DNA of 64,000 bases from Halomonas stenophila. Lineage in GTDB: Bacteria; Pseudomonadota; Gammaproteobacteria; Pseudomonadales; Halomonadaceae. Each line of letters opens with the position of its first letter. Positions within the stretch are counted from its first letter, which is position 1. Of the stretch, positions 1-8,971 are shown piece after piece. The notes under the pieces are model-generated. The model was given only the letters and a program-made list of their open reading frames with translations, searched no databases and had not been told where the DNA came from. The stretch lies in contig NZ_JACHXR010000001.1 of the NCBI RefSeq assembly GCF_014192275.1, positions 744,001 to 808,000 of the forward strand. The letters are read 5' to 3'. Made by a program: the position numbers and the translations under genes.

Positions 1-406
1 CTTCCGAATGCTGCTCAGCGTCTGCTACGACCTGCGCTTCCCGGTGTGGCTGCGCCAGCAGCCGGCCCCCGGCGAGCATTTCGAATACGATGCGCTGCTG
101 TGCGTGGCCAACTGGCCGGCCCCGCGGCGTCACCCCTGGCGGGTCTTGCTGCAGGCCCGGGCCGTCGAGAACCTGTGCCCGGTGATCGGCGTCAACCGGG
201 TGGGCGAGGATGCCAAGGGCATGGCCTATGCCGGCGACTCCATGCTGGTGGACGCCAAGGGCGAGGCCTTGATCGACGAGCCACGCGACATCCCCTTCGT
301 CAGGACCGGCCGCCTGTCGCTGGACGAGCTCGCCGCCTTCCGCGAGAAGTTCCCGGCCTGGCGCGATGCCGACCACTTCGCCCTGGCCGACGGGGTGGGG
401 GTCTGA
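1..406 (+). CDS. Omega-amidase / carbon-nitrogen hydrolase, C-terminal part (cut by window start)
   Basis: The reading frame is already open at the left edge, so only the last ~134 residues are visible. The segment SVCYDLRFP holds the nucleophilic cysteine of the nitrilase/carbon-nitrogen hydrolase superfamily, and the following NWP and RAVEN stretches fit the YafV/omega-amidase branch, cytosolic enzymes that hydrolyse alpha-ketoglutaramate-type amides. The catalytic Glu and Lys would lie partly upstream and cannot be checked. The stop codon overlaps the start of the next gene by one base (TGATG), so the two are probably co-transcribed and translationally coupled. The family is confident; the exact substrate is inferred. 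Confidence 0.85.
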   Translation, partial: FRMLLSVCYDLRFPVWLRQQPAPGEHFEYDALLCVANWPAPRRHPWRVLLQARAVENLCPVIGVNRVGEDAKGMAYAGDSMLVDAKGEALIDEPRDIPFVRTGRLSLDELAAFREKFPAWRDADHFALADGVGV

Positions 407-1107
407 TGCGCCTGGATCGTTTCCTGTCGGAGAGCACCGAGCTCACCCGGGGGCTGGCCAAGCGGGCCCTGTCCCGGGGCGAGGTGGCCGTCAACGGCGA
501 GCCCGAGAAGAAGGGCGCCCGGCACGTCGGCGACGAGGACCGCGTCACCTGGAACGGCGTGCCGCTGGCCCTGGTGGGCGTGCGCCATATCATGCTGCAC
601 AAGCCGGCCGGCGTGGAGTGCACCGCCCGCCGGGGCCTGTACCCTCGGGCGGTGGACCTGATCGAGGTGCCCAAGGCGGAGCGGCTGCAGCCGGTGGGGC
701 GGCTGGATGTCGAGACCACCGGCCTGCTGTTGCTGACCGACGACGGCCAGTGGTCCCACCGGGTCACCTCGCCGAAGCGGGCCTGTGCCAAGGTCTACCG
801 GGCGACCCTGGCGCGGCCCCTGGCGGGCGAGGAGGCCGCGCGGGCGGTGGCCGCCTTCGCCGAGGGCGTGTGGCTCGAGGGCGAGGAGGCCGCGACCCGC
901 CCGGCCGAACTCGAGCTCCTCGATGCCCACCGGGCCCGCCTGAGCATCAGCGAGGGGCGCTACCATCAGGTGCGGCGGATGTTCGCGGCCATCGGCAACC
1001 ATGTGGAGGCCCTGCATCGCGAATCGGTGGGGGCGTTGCGTCTCGACCCGACGCTGGCGCCCGGCGAGTGGCGCGAACTCACCGAGCGGGAGGTGGCCCT
1101 GTTCTGA
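406..1107 (+). CDS. rsuA: 16S rRNA pseudouridine(516) synthase RsuA
   Basis: A 233-residue protein, close to the 231 of E. coli RsuA. An N-terminal S4 RNA-binding domain (about residues 1-60, starting MRLDRFLSES) is followed by the pseudouridine synthase core with the signature GRLDVETTGLLLLT; Asp101 is the expected catalytic aspartate. RsuA isomerises U516 of 16S rRNA during small-subunit assembly. The longer frame upstream is rejected because ATG at 406 overlaps the previous stop and begins exactly at the S4 domain. The related RluE/RluB families cannot be fully excluded, but the length and the S4 domain favour RsuA. Confidence 0.9.
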   Translation: MRLDRFLSESTELTRGLAKRALSRGEVAVNGEPEKKGARHVGDEDRVTWNGVPLALVGVRHIMLHKPAGVECTARRGLYPRAVDLIEVPKAERLQPVGRLDVETTGLLLLTDDGQWSHRVTSPKRACAKVYRATLARPLAGEEAARAVAAFAEGVWLEGEEAATRPAELELLDAHRARLSISEGRYHQVRRMFAAIGNHVEALHRESVGALRLDPTLAPGEWRELTEREVALF

Positions 1108-1114
1108 ACCGCGC

Positions 1115-2857
1115 TCAGGCGTAGACGTGGGACCGCGCCCGGCCGCCGTGCTTGGCGGCATAGAGGGCCTTGTCGGCGAGCCCGATCAGCGCCAGGGGGT
1201 CGTCGGCATGGAACGGGTAGGAGGCGATGCCGCAGGAGACGCTGATCGGTCCCAGGGTCGCTTCCCGGTAGTGGTAGACGGTACCGGCCAGCCGGGCCAT
1301 GAGGGCATCGACCCGGCCCCGGGCCGCGTCGGCGTCGGCATCGCTCAGCAGCACCGCGAATTCCTCGCCGCCCAGCCGGCAGACCACGTCGGCCTCGCGA
1401 AAGTGCTGGGCCAGGCAGCTCGCCACCCCGGCCAGCACCGTATCCCCCGCCTCGTGGCCGAAGTCATCGTTGAAGTGCTTGAAGTGGTCGATATCGATCA
1501 TGATCAGCGTCAGGGCACGACCGTGGCGCTTGGCCTGGGCGGCATCGTGTTCCAGCAGCTCGTCGAAATAGCGGCGGTTGTGCAGGCCGGTGAGGGTGTC
1601 GGTATAGGAGAAGACCTCGAGCCGCTTGACCAGTCGCTGCAGCTGGGCGGTGCGCTCGGCGACCTCCTGCTCGAGTCGCTGATTGAGTCGCTTCAGGGCC
1701 TGCTGGGTGCGCGCATAGTCGGCCAGCGAGATGCCGACAATGGCCAGGGCGAATGCCAGGGCGCCGGCGCTGACGGGCACCCGGGTCCAGGGCACCAGGC
1801 CATGGGCGACCGCCATGTCCCCCAGCAGCAGCAGGCCGAAGAGGGCATAGGTGGCGAGGATGGCCTTCTGGCCCCGGTCGAGCTGGCGCAGGCGCGGGGC
1901 GATGATCGCCAGCAGCAGCGTCAGGTTGACCACCAGCAGGGCGTCGAAGACCGGGAAGGTGCTCGACAGGTTGATCCAGCCCAGGCTGGCGGCGCCGATG
2001 GCCAGTACCAGATAGCCGAGATGGAGCTGCCAGATGCGTCGGATCAGCTGTCGGCGGGTGTCTTCGAACCAGTGCTCCAGCAGCAGGCCGATGGCGATCG
2101 GCAGGGTGAAATAGCCGGCCGCGGCCAGGGTGTCCCACAGCAGGGGAGCGGCCAGCAGCAGCTGGCTGGCCTGGGTCTCGGCGAGGATCATGGTGCCCGT
2201 GGCCAGCGAGAACAGGGCGGTGGCGGCGAAGCTGTGTCGGTTGGCCTGGATCAGTGCGAAGCTGCCGGCCAGCAGGGCGAGCAACAGGCAGACCCCGCTG
2301 ATCACCAGGTCGGCCGCCGAGTGCTCGATGACGTAGCCAAGCAGCTCGGCGCGCTCCATCAGCTTGACCTCGCCCCACAGGCCGATGTCGGAGTAGTCGG
2401 AGAAGATCCGGAAATACAGGGCCTGGCCGGCGAAGTCCTCGGGCAGCTCGAGCATGTGCCAGGGCCAGCCGGCGAAGCGGCCCTTGCCCTCGGCATCGAA
2501 GGTGCCGTGGCGGTAGATGCGTTCGCCATCGAGGTAGGCCTCGACGATCAGGTCGACGCTGTAGATATAGACCACCGGATCGCGCCAGGCGCCGTCGGGC
2601 AGGGGGACCCGGAACCAGACATGCTGCCGGTCCCGGCGGTCCGGCGGGTTGGAGGGAAAGGCGATGGGCTGCCAGGCCGCCTCGTCCGTGCCGGGTCGCG
2701 TCCAGGCCGGGGTGCCGTCGGCGAGCCGGGGCGAATCGCCCCAGCGATACTCCCATCCGGCCTCGAGGGGCTTCACCGAGGCTTGGGCCTGTGGCGTCAG
2801 TGCGGCCGACAGCAGCCACAGCAGGGCACAGCAGAGCGAGAGCGGGGGGCGGCGCAT
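1115..2857 (-). CDS. Membrane diguanylate cyclase (7TMR-DISM + GGDEF)
   Basis: A 580-residue protein with a signal peptide (MRRPPLSLCCALLWLL...), an extracytoplasmic DISM-type domain to about residue 180, seven predicted membrane helices, a short coiled coil (RLNQRLEQEVAERTAQLQRL) and a C-terminal GGDEF domain. The active-site signature reads GGEEF, a functional variant, and a READ sequence exactly five residues before it is an intact RxxD inhibitory site, so product feedback is expected. The enzyme should make cyclic di-GMP in response to an envelope signal. The start at 2857 is chosen over 2890 because AGGAGGGA precedes it and the signal peptide begins there. It is convergent with rsuA, with 7 bases between them. 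Confidence 0.9.
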   Translation of the reverse strand: MRRPPLSLCCALLWLLSAALTPQAQASVKPLEAGWEYRWGDSPRLADGTPAWTRPGTDEAAWQPIAFPSNPPDRRDRQHVWFRVPLPDGAWRDPVVYIYSVDLIVEAYLDGERIYRHGTFDAEGKGRFAGWPWHMLELPEDFAGQALYFRIFSDYSDIGLWGEVKLMERAELLGYVIEHSAADLVISGVCLLLALLAGSFALIQANRHSFAATALFSLATGTMILAETQASQLLLAAPLLWDTLAAAGYFTLPIAIGLLLEHWFEDTRRQLIRRIWQLHLGYLVLAIGAASLGWINLSSTFPVFDALLVVNLTLLLAIIAPRLRQLDRGQKAILATYALFGLLLLGDMAVAHGLVPWTRVPVSAGALAFALAIVGISLADYARTQQALKRLNQRLEQEVAERTAQLQRLVKRLEVFSYTDTLTGLHNRRYFDELLEHDAAQAKRHGRALTLIMIDIDHFKHFNDDFGHEAGDTVLAGVASCLAQHFREADVVCRLGGEEFAVLLSDADADAARGRVDALMARLAGTVYHYREATLGPISVSCGIASYPFHADDPLALIGLADKALYAAKHGGRARSHVYA

Positions 2858-2944
2858 GGGTCCCTCCTGGCCGGAGTCGACAGGAGCCAAGTATAGGCCA
2901 GGCTCGGGGATGACGCCCCGCCAGGCGGGAGCGTCCAGAAAGGG

Positions 2945-2962
2945 TTTATACCGTTATCTTCT
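2945..2962. repeat. 18-base AT-rich motif, copy 1
   Basis: TTTATACCGTTATCTTCT occurs here and again, base for base, at 48149-48166; a 13-base core (TATACCGTTATCT) is also inside tusE at 28745-28757. It lies 88 bases upstream of the diguanylate cyclase start, in an otherwise featureless 216-base spacer after yejF. It could be a regulator site or part of a small dispersed repeat; the sequence does not decide between these. Confidence 0.5.
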
Positions 2963-3073
2963 CTTGCCGGGAAGCGTCTCGACCTGCTCTGGTGCGTGGC
3001 CTCGAGGCCAGGCGTCCGGCGGCATGGTAGGCGTCCGGCCACCGACGCGGCCGGGATCGGGAAACTGGCCCCG

Positions 3074-4666
3074 TCAGGCCTCGGTGGGCGTCAGGCCGGC
3101 GGCCTCCACCAGGGCGCGGGTATAGTCGGTGCCGGGATGTTCCAGGACCTGCTGGCAGTCGCCGCTCTCCATCACCTCGCCGTCCTTGAGCACCAGGATG
3201 CGGTGGGCCATGGCGCGGACCACCGCCAGGTCGTGGCTGATGAACAGGTAGCTCAGCCCGCGGCGCCGCTGGAGTTCCCGCAGCAGCGCGACCAGCTGCT
3301 TCTGCACGGTGCGATCCAGGGCCGAGGTGGGCTCGTCGAGGACCAGCAGCTCGGGCTCGAGGATGATGGCCCGGGCCACGGCGATGCGCTGGCGCTGCCC
3401 GCCGGAGAACTCGTGGGGGTAGCGGGCGGCGCACTGTTCCGGCAGGCCCACCTCGCGCAGGGTGTCGCGGACCCGACGGTCGACGTCCGCCCGAGACAGC
3501 TCCGGGTGGTGGAAGCGCAGGCCCTCGCTGACGATGTCGGCGACGGGCAGGCGTGGCGACAGCGAGCCATAGGGATCCTGGAAGACCACCTGGAGGCGGC
3601 GTCGGCGCCGGCGCAGGGCGTTGCCATGCAACCGGTCCAGGCGTTCGCCGTCGAAGTCGATCTCGCCCTGGCTGCCGGTGAGCCGCAACAGGGCCAGTGC
3701 CAGGGTGGTCTTGCCGGAGCCGGACTCGCCGACGATGCCCAGGGTCTCGCCGGGGGCCACCGTCAGGTCGAGGGGCTTCACCGCCTCGAAGGCCGGCGGG
3801 CGGCGGCTGAAGAGTTTCTTGGGGCGCTGGAAGCGCACGCCGAGGCCGCGCGCGCTGAGCAGTGGCGCCTGGGCGTTGACGGGCGCGGGGCGGCCCGCGG
3901 GCTCGGCCTCCAGCAGGTCCCGGGTGTAGGGGCTCTGGGGCGCGGCGAAGACGCCGGCCACCTCGCCGGTCTCCTGGACACGGCCGTGATGCATGACACA
4001 GACCCGATCGGCATGGCGGCGGACCAGGTTGAGGTCATGGGTGATGAACAGCATGCCCATGCCGTGGGCATCGCGCAGGTCGGCGAGCAGCGCCAGGATC
4101 TCGCGCTGGACGGTGACGTCCAGCGCGGTGGTGGGCTCGTCGGCGATCAGCAGCCGGGGGCGGTTGGCGATGGCCATGGCGATCATCACCCGCTGGCGCT
4201 GGCCGCCGGAGAGCTGGTGGGGCCAGGCGTCGAGGAGTTCCTCGGCGCGGGGCAGCCTGACCTGCTCGAGCAGCTCACGGCAGCGTCGCCGGGCCGCCGG
4301 GCCGGAGAGGCCCTGGTGCAGGCGCAGGGTCTCGCCGATCTGCTTGGCCACGGTCTGCAGCGGGTTCAGCGAGGTCATCGGCTCCTGGAAGACGAAGCCC
4401 ACCTGGCCGCCGCGCAGCGCCTGCCACTGCCGACGCGTCAGCCGGGCGAGGTCGGTGTCGCCGAGGTGGCGGCCGCCGTGCACTTCGGCGTTGCGGGGCA
4501 GCAGCCCCAGGGCGCCGAGGGCCGAGACCGACTTGCCGGAGCCGGATTCGCCGACCAGGGCCAGGGTCTCGCCGGGGTGCACCGCCAGGGACAGCTCCTC
4601 GACCACCGGCGAGCCGTCGAAGGCGATGGTCAGCGCATCGAGGCGGAACAGGGGGGTGTCAGGCAT
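3074..4666 (-). CDS. yejF: Oligopeptide/microcin C-type ABC transporter, fused ATPases YejF
   Basis: A 530-residue protein (E. coli YejF has 529) made of two tandem ABC ATPase domains. Both have Walker A (GESGSGKS and GESGSGKT), a signature motif (LSGGQRQR and FSGGQRQR) and Walker B ending in DEP. It energises the YejBE permease for uptake of short peptides; in E. coli this importer also brings in microcin C. The start at 4666 is preferred to 4726 because MPDTPLF matches the family N-terminus and AAGGACG lies upstream. The first 8 bases overlap the end of yejE. It is the last gene of the operon. Confidence 0.93.
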   Translation of the reverse strand: MPDTPLFRLDALTIAFDGSPVVEELSLAVHPGETLALVGESGSGKSVSALGALGLLPRNAEVHGGRHLGDTDLARLTRRQWQALRGGQVGFVFQEPMTSLNPLQTVAKQIGETLRLHQGLSGPAARRRCRELLEQVRLPRAEELLDAWPHQLSGGQRQRVMIAMAIANRPRLLIADEPTTALDVTVQREILALLADLRDAHGMGMLFITHDLNLVRRHADRVCVMHHGRVQETGEVAGVFAAPQSPYTRDLLEAEPAGRPAPVNAQAPLLSARGLGVRFQRPKKLFSRRPPAFEAVKPLDLTVAPGETLGIVGESGSGKTTLALALLRLTGSQGEIDFDGERLDRLHGNALRRRRRRLQVVFQDPYGSLSPRLPVADIVSEGLRFHHPELSRADVDRRVRDTLREVGLPEQCAARYPHEFSGGQRQRIAVARAIILEPELLVLDEPTSALDRTVQKQLVALLRELQRRRGLSYLFISHDLAVVRAMAHRILVLKDGEVMESGDCQQVLEHPGTDYTRALVEAAGLTPTEA

Positions 4667-5735
4667 CGCGGGGCGTCCTTTGGCGAGCGTCGCCGGCCTG
4701 CGGGATATGGCGCGGGTCGAAGGCATCGCGCAGGCCCTCGCCGATGAACACCAGCAACGAGAGCATCACCGCCAGGGTCAGGAAGGCGGTGATGCCGAGC
4801 CAGGGGGCCTGGAGGTTGTTCTTGCCCTGGGCCACCAGCTCGCCGAGCGAGGGCGAGCCCGGCGGCAGGCCGAAGCCCAGGAAGTCCAGGGCGGTCAGGG
4901 TGGTGATGGCGCCGGTGAACAGGAAGGGGATGAAGGTCAGGGTGGCGACCATGGCATTGGGCAGCACGTGGCGCCACATGATCAGTCGCGAGGGCAGGCC
5001 CATGGCCCGCGCGGCGCGCACGTACTCCAGGTTGCGCGCGCGCAGGAACTCGGCACGCACCACGTCGACCAGGCCCAGCCAGGAGAACAGCAGCATGATG
5101 CCGAGCAGCCACCAGAGGTTGGGTTCGACCAGGCTGGCCAGGATGATCAGCAGGAAGAGCACCGGCAGGCCGGACCAGATCTCGATCAGCCGCTGGCCGA
5201 TCAGGTCGACCTTGCCGCCGAAGTAGCCCTGGACGCCGCCGATCAGCACGCCGAGGGCCATCGAGCCGATGGTCAGCACCAGGGCGAAGACCACCGAGAG
5301 GCGGAAGCCGTAGATGACCCGGGCCAGCACGTCCCGGCCCTGGTCGTCGGTGCCCAGCCAGTGCCGGGCGTCCGGCGGGGATGGCGCCGGGTGCGACAGG
5401 CCCATGTCGAGGGTGCCGTGGGAGAAGGGGATGGGGGGCCAGAGGATCCAGCCGTCGGCCTCGATGGCTTCCTGGATATAGGGGTCCCGGTAGTCCGCGG
5501 GAGTGGGCAGGAAGCCGCCGAACTCGGTATCGGGGTAGTCGACGAGCAGCGGGACGTACCACTGCCCCTGGTACTGCATCAACAGCGGCCGGTCGTTGGC
5601 GACCAGCTCGGCGCCGAGGCTGATCACGAACAGGGCCAGGAAGAGCCACAGCGACCACCGGGCGCGGCGGTTGCCGTGGAAGGTGGCGAGGCGGCGACGG
5701 GCGATCGGCGACAGCCGGGCGGTGAGGCGTGTCAT
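4659..5735 (-). CDS. yejE: ABC transporter permease YejE
   Basis: A 358-residue inner-membrane permease with a BPD_transp_1 core. One membrane helix near residues 28-48 is followed by a periplasmic loop with DYRDPYIQEAIE and HWLGTDDQGRD, then a cluster of helices and the cytoplasmic EAA-like loop (YVRAARAMGLPS) that docks on the ATPase. It pairs with YejB to form the channel of the peptide importer. It starts one base after the yejB stop and overlaps yejF by 8 bases, so it is co-transcribed and probably translationally coupled. Confidence 0.92.
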   Translation of the reverse strand: MTRLTARLSPIARRRLATFHGNRRARWSLWLFLALFVISLGAELVANDRPLLMQYQGQWYVPLLVDYPDTEFGGFLPTPADYRDPYIQEAIEADGWILWPPIPFSHGTLDMGLSHPAPSPPDARHWLGTDDQGRDVLARVIYGFRLSVVFALVLTIGSMALGVLIGGVQGYFGGKVDLIGQRLIEIWSGLPVLFLLIILASLVEPNLWWLLGIMLLFSWLGLVDVVRAEFLRARNLEYVRAARAMGLPSRLIMWRHVLPNAMVATLTFIPFLFTGAITTLTALDFLGFGLPPGSPSLGELVAQGKNNLQAPWLGITAFLTLAVMLSLLVFIGEGLRDAFDPRHIPQAGDARQRTPRDA

Positions 5736-5736
5736 G

Positions 5737-6810
5737 TCAGGACTCCCGGGTCTCGAAGTCGATGCGCGGGTCGACCCACACGTAGGTCAGGTCCGAGATC
5801 AGCTTCAGGACCAGCCCGATCAGGGTGTACAGGTAGAGGGTGCCGAAGATCACCGGATAGTCACGCTGCATCACCGCCTCGAAGCCCAGCAGGCCGAGGC
5901 CGTTGAGGGAGAAGATCACCTCGATCAGCAGCGAGCCGGTGAAGAAGATGCCGACCAGCGCCGAGGGCATGCCGGCGATGATGATCAACATGCCGTTGCG
6001 GAACACGTGCCCGTAGAGGACGCGGCGATCGCTGGCGCCCTTGGCGCGGGCGGTCAGCACGTATTGCTTGTGCACCTCGTCGAGGAAGCTGTTCTTGGTC
6101 AGCATGGTCAGGGTGGCGAAGCTGCCGATCGCCGAGGCCACCACGGGCAGGGTGATGTGCCAGAAGTAGTCCTTCACCTTGCCCCACGGGCCGAGGTCGG
6201 CGAAGTCCGGCGAGGTCAGGCCGCGCAGCGGGAAGACGTCCCAGTAGCTGCCCCCGGCGAACAGCACGATCAGCAGGATGGCGAACAGGAAGCCGGGGAT
6301 CGCATAGCCGACGATGACCAGGCCCGAGGTCCAGACATCGAGCCGCGAGCCGTGGCTCAGCGCCTTGCGGACGCCCAGCGGGATGGACACCAGGTAGACC
6401 AGCAGGGTGGTCCAGAGTCCCAGCGAGATCGAGACCGGCAGCCGCTCGAGCATCAGGGTGGTGACCTTCTGGCCGAGGAAGAAGCTCTCGCCCAGGTCGA
6501 AGGTGGCATAGTCGACGAGCATGCCGAAAAAGCGCTCGTGGGGCGGCTGGTCGAAGCCGAACTGGGTCTCCAGGCGATCGATGAACGCCTGGGGCACGCC
6601 CCGGGCGCCCCGCGACTCGCCGCTCGCGGCGACGTCGCCGCCGCCGCCCTCCAGGCGCGTGCTGGCCTGGGTGGAGAGTCCCTCGAAGCGGGCCAGCATC
6701 TGGTCGATGGGACCGCCCGGGGCGGCCTGGACGATGATGAAGTTGAGCAGCATGACCCCCAGCAGGGTGGGGATCATCAGCAGGATGCGGCGCAGTACAT
6801 AGGCGGCCAC
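5737..6810 (-). CDS. yejB: ABC transporter permease YejB
   Basis: A 357-residue inner-membrane permease of the DppB/OppB type. The N-terminal helix ([22 protein letters not shown]) is the usual family start; a polar periplasmic region at about 60-115 is followed by five further helices and the EAA-like loop [14 protein letters not shown]. It forms the second half of the peptide channel with YejE. The gap to yejA is unusually long for this operon (about 300 bases) because dispersed repeat copy A lies there, which could affect read-through from yejA. Confidence 0.92.
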   Translation of the reverse strand: MAAYVLRRILLMIPTLLGVMLLNFIIVQAAPGGPIDQMLARFEGLSTQASTRLEGGGGDVAASGESRGARGVPQAFIDRLETQFGFDQPPHERFFGMLVDYATFDLGESFFLGQKVTTLMLERLPVSISLGLWTTLLVYLVSIPLGVRKALSHGSRLDVWTSGLVIVGYAIPGFLFAILLIVLFAGGSYWDVFPLRGLTSPDFADLGPWGKVKDYFWHITLPVVASAIGSFATLTMLTKNSFLDEVHKQYVLTARAKGASDRRVLYGHVFRNGMLIIIAGMPSALVGIFFTGSLLIEVIFSLNGLGLLGFEAVMQRDYPVIFGTLYLYTLIGLVLKLISDLTYVWVDPRIDFETRES

Positions 6811-6866
6811 GGCGTGTCCTTAGCGTTCATTTCTAGACGTCGTGTGATAAGGCGATGAGCTTTCCC

Positions 6867-7060
6867 GGCGACAAGGCCCGGAGTGCCGGACCATCGCGAG
6901 GGCGCTGTAAACCCTTCCCTGGGCGCTACCGACGCCCTGCGGCGCTCTCGCGTCCCGCTCCGCTTGCAGGTCCGGTGCTGGCCATCCATGGCCAGCCCGT
7001 TCGGAGCAGTGCTCCTCACTCATGGCGTAGGACCCTCGCTACGTCTTGTCCCCGGCGCTC
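6867..7060 (+). repeat. Dispersed modular repeat, copy A (intact)
   Basis: About 194 bases between yejA and yejB that align along almost their full length with copy B (18076-18239 plus 19805 onward). Shared blocks include CTGGGCGCTACCGACGCC, CGCTCCGCTTGCAGG and CATGGCGTAG, and the right end reads TTGTCCCCGGCGC. It contains two perfect small palindromes: CTGGCCAT/ATGGCCAG with a 2-base loop and GGAGCA/TGCTCC with a 1-base loop. No convincing ORF is present. This copy shows the uninterrupted sequence across the site where copy B carries the IS. Inside an operon it may act as an RNA structure. I recognise no named family. Confidence 0.85.
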
Positions 7061-7109
7061 ATCTTGCCAGATGGGAGCGGACTCGGTTGCATCATCGGCT
7101 CTGCTTCGC

Positions 7110-8930
7110 TCAACGATTGCGCTGTCGGTTCTCGATCTCGGCGGCGCGGTCGGGATCGACCCACCAGGCATCCAGATCCAGGTTGTAGTGGGGGAAGGGC
7201 TCCTGCCAGCCGAACTTGTCCCAAAGCGCGATGCGGGTCGTGTCCAGGTGCCACTGGGGGATCACGTGGAAGCCCCAGCGCAGCACCCGGTCCAGGGCCT
7301 GGGCGGCGGTGTCCAGTGCCTCGCGGCTGTCGGCGGCGATCAGCCGGTCCACCAGGTCATCGATCACCGGGTCCTGCAGGCCGATCAGGTTGCGGCTCTG
7401 GGGGGCGTCGGCATACTCGCTGCCCCAGAACTCGCGCTGCTCGTTGCCCGGGTTGGCGGACTGCGGAAAGCTGCCCACGATGACGTCGAAATCGAAGCGG
7501 CGCAGGCGATTGAGGTACTGGTTGACGTCGACGATGCGGATGTCGCCCTGGACCCCGAGCCGGGCGAGGTTGCGCAGCAGGGGCTGGACGACGCGTTCGA
7601 ACTGGGTGTCGAACAGCAGCACCTCGAGGGTCAGGGGCTCGCCGGTCCGGGCGTCGACGAGCATGCCGTCCGCGCGATTCTCGTAGCCGGCCTCATGCAG
7701 CAGATTCAAGGCCTCGCGCAGGCGGGCGCGCATGTCCTGGGGTTGCTCGATGGGCAGCGGCTGCTCGAACACCCGCTCCGGCAGCGCCTCGCGGTGCGGC
7801 TCGAGCAGGGCCAGCTCGCCCTCGCCGGGAAGGCCCTCGGCGGCCATCGCGGAGTTCTCGAAGTAGCTCCGGGTGCGCTCGTAGGCCCCGTAGAAGAGGT
7901 TCTGGTTCAGCCACTCGAAGTCGAAGGCCAGGTTGAGCGCCTCACGGACGCGCACGTCCTGGAACTTCTCCCGGCGCAGGTTGATGACATAGGCCTGCAT
8001 GCCCGCCGGCTGGCCGTCGGGCACCTCCAGGCGTTGCACGAAGCCGGCCTCGGCGGCGGGGAAGTCGTAGGCGGTGGCCCAGTTGCGGGCGCTGGACTCG
8101 ATGCGCATGTCGAGGTTGCCGGCCTTGAAGGCTTCCAGGGCCACGGTCTGGTCGCGATAGTAGTCGAACACCAGGCGGCCGATGTTGTGGCGGCCGCGGT
8201 TCACCGGCAGGTCCTGTCCCCAGTAGTCCTCGACCCGCGCATAGACGATGCGCCGGCCGGGGTCGACCCGGGCGATGCGGTAGGGGCCGGAGCCCAGCAG
8301 GGCGTCCCGGGTGGTGGCCTCGAAGTCGCGGCCCTCCCAGTAGTGGGCGGGCAGGACCGGCATCTGGCCGAGGATCAGCGGCAGCTCCCGGGACTCGCTG
8401 TCGGCCAGGTCGAAGTGCACGGTGTCCTCGTCCACGGCGCGGACCTCGGTGACGTCGGCGTAGTAGGCCCCGTAGAAGGGCTGTCCCTTCTCGGTGAGGG
8501 TCTCGAAGCTGAAGATCACGTCGGCGGTCGTCACCGGGGTGCCGTCGTGGAAGCGCGCCTCGGGGTGCAGGTCGAACTCGATCCACTGGCGGTCCGGGTC
8601 CAGCCGGATGCCCTCGGCCAGCAGCCCGTACATGGTGAACGGCTCGTCCGGGTTGGCGACCATCAGGGTGTCGTAGATCGCGTTGAGGCCCGTGGCCGGG
8701 GTGCCCTGGATGATGAAGGGGTTGGTGGAGTCGAAGCTGCCGGTGGCGGCCCGGGTCAGGGTGCCGCCCACCGGTGCCGCGGGATCGGCATGGGGGAAGT
8801 GGCTGAAGTCCGCGGGAAGCGCCGGCTCGCCATAGAGGGCGAGGGCATGGCGAGTGGGCACCTCGTCGGGACTGGCGGCCAGGGCGGGGCCTGCCGCCAG
8901 CGCCGTCAGCAGCAGCATGGTCGATCGCAT
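7110..8930 (-). CDS. yejA: Extracellular peptide-binding protein YejA (SBP family 5)
   Basis: A 606-residue periplasmic solute-binding protein. A signal peptide (MRSTMLLLTALAAGPALAASP) is followed by a family 5 fold with typical segments: GLLAEGIRLDPD, FDLHPEARFHDGTPVTTADVIFSFETL, and a C-terminal QWHLDTTRIALWDKFG. It captures peptides for YejBEF. The start at 8930 rather than 8975 places the signal peptide at the N-terminus and has AAGGATCC upstream. It lies first in the yej operon, followed by repeat copy A. Confidence 0.92.
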   Translation of the reverse strand: MRSTMLLLTALAAGPALAASPDEVPTRHALALYGEPALPADFSHFPHADPAAPVGGTLTRAATGSFDSTNPFIIQGTPATGLNAIYDTLMVANPDEPFTMYGLLAEGIRLDPDRQWIEFDLHPEARFHDGTPVTTADVIFSFETLTEKGQPFYGAYYADVTEVRAVDEDTVHFDLADSESRELPLILGQMPVLPAHYWEGRDFEATTRDALLGSGPYRIARVDPGRRIVYARVEDYWGQDLPVNRGRHNIGRLVFDYYRDQTVALEAFKAGNLDMRIESSARNWATAYDFPAAEAGFVQRLEVPDGQPAGMQAYVINLRREKFQDVRVREALNLAFDFEWLNQNLFYGAYERTRSYFENSAMAAEGLPGEGELALLEPHREALPERVFEQPLPIEQPQDMRARLREALNLLHEAGYENRADGMLVDARTGEPLTLEVLLFDTQFERVVQPLLRNLARLGVQGDIRIVDVNQYLNRLRRFDFDVIVGSFPQSANPGNEQREFWGSEYADAPQSRNLIGLQDPVIDDLVDRLIAADSREALDTAAQALDRVLRWGFHVIPQWHLDTTRIALWDKFGWQEPFPHYNLDLDAWWVDPDRAAEIENRQRNR

Positions 8931-8971
8931 CGGAGAGGATCCTTGTTCCGAGGAGGGGCCGGGGCCCGTCA

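Noticed and set aside
1001-2896. Long plus-strand open frame (631 codons) opposite the diguanylate cyclase gene
   Set aside because: It is a shadow of the real minus-strand gene: Gly/Gln/Val-rich composition, no domain, no ribosome site. The minus-strand frame has a signal peptide and GGDEF domain.
6883-7254. Short ORFs inside repeat copy A (and similar ones in copies B and C)
   Set aside because: Frames are not conserved between copies (indels between A, B and C break them) and no ribosome site is evident; they are chance frames in a non-coding repeat.
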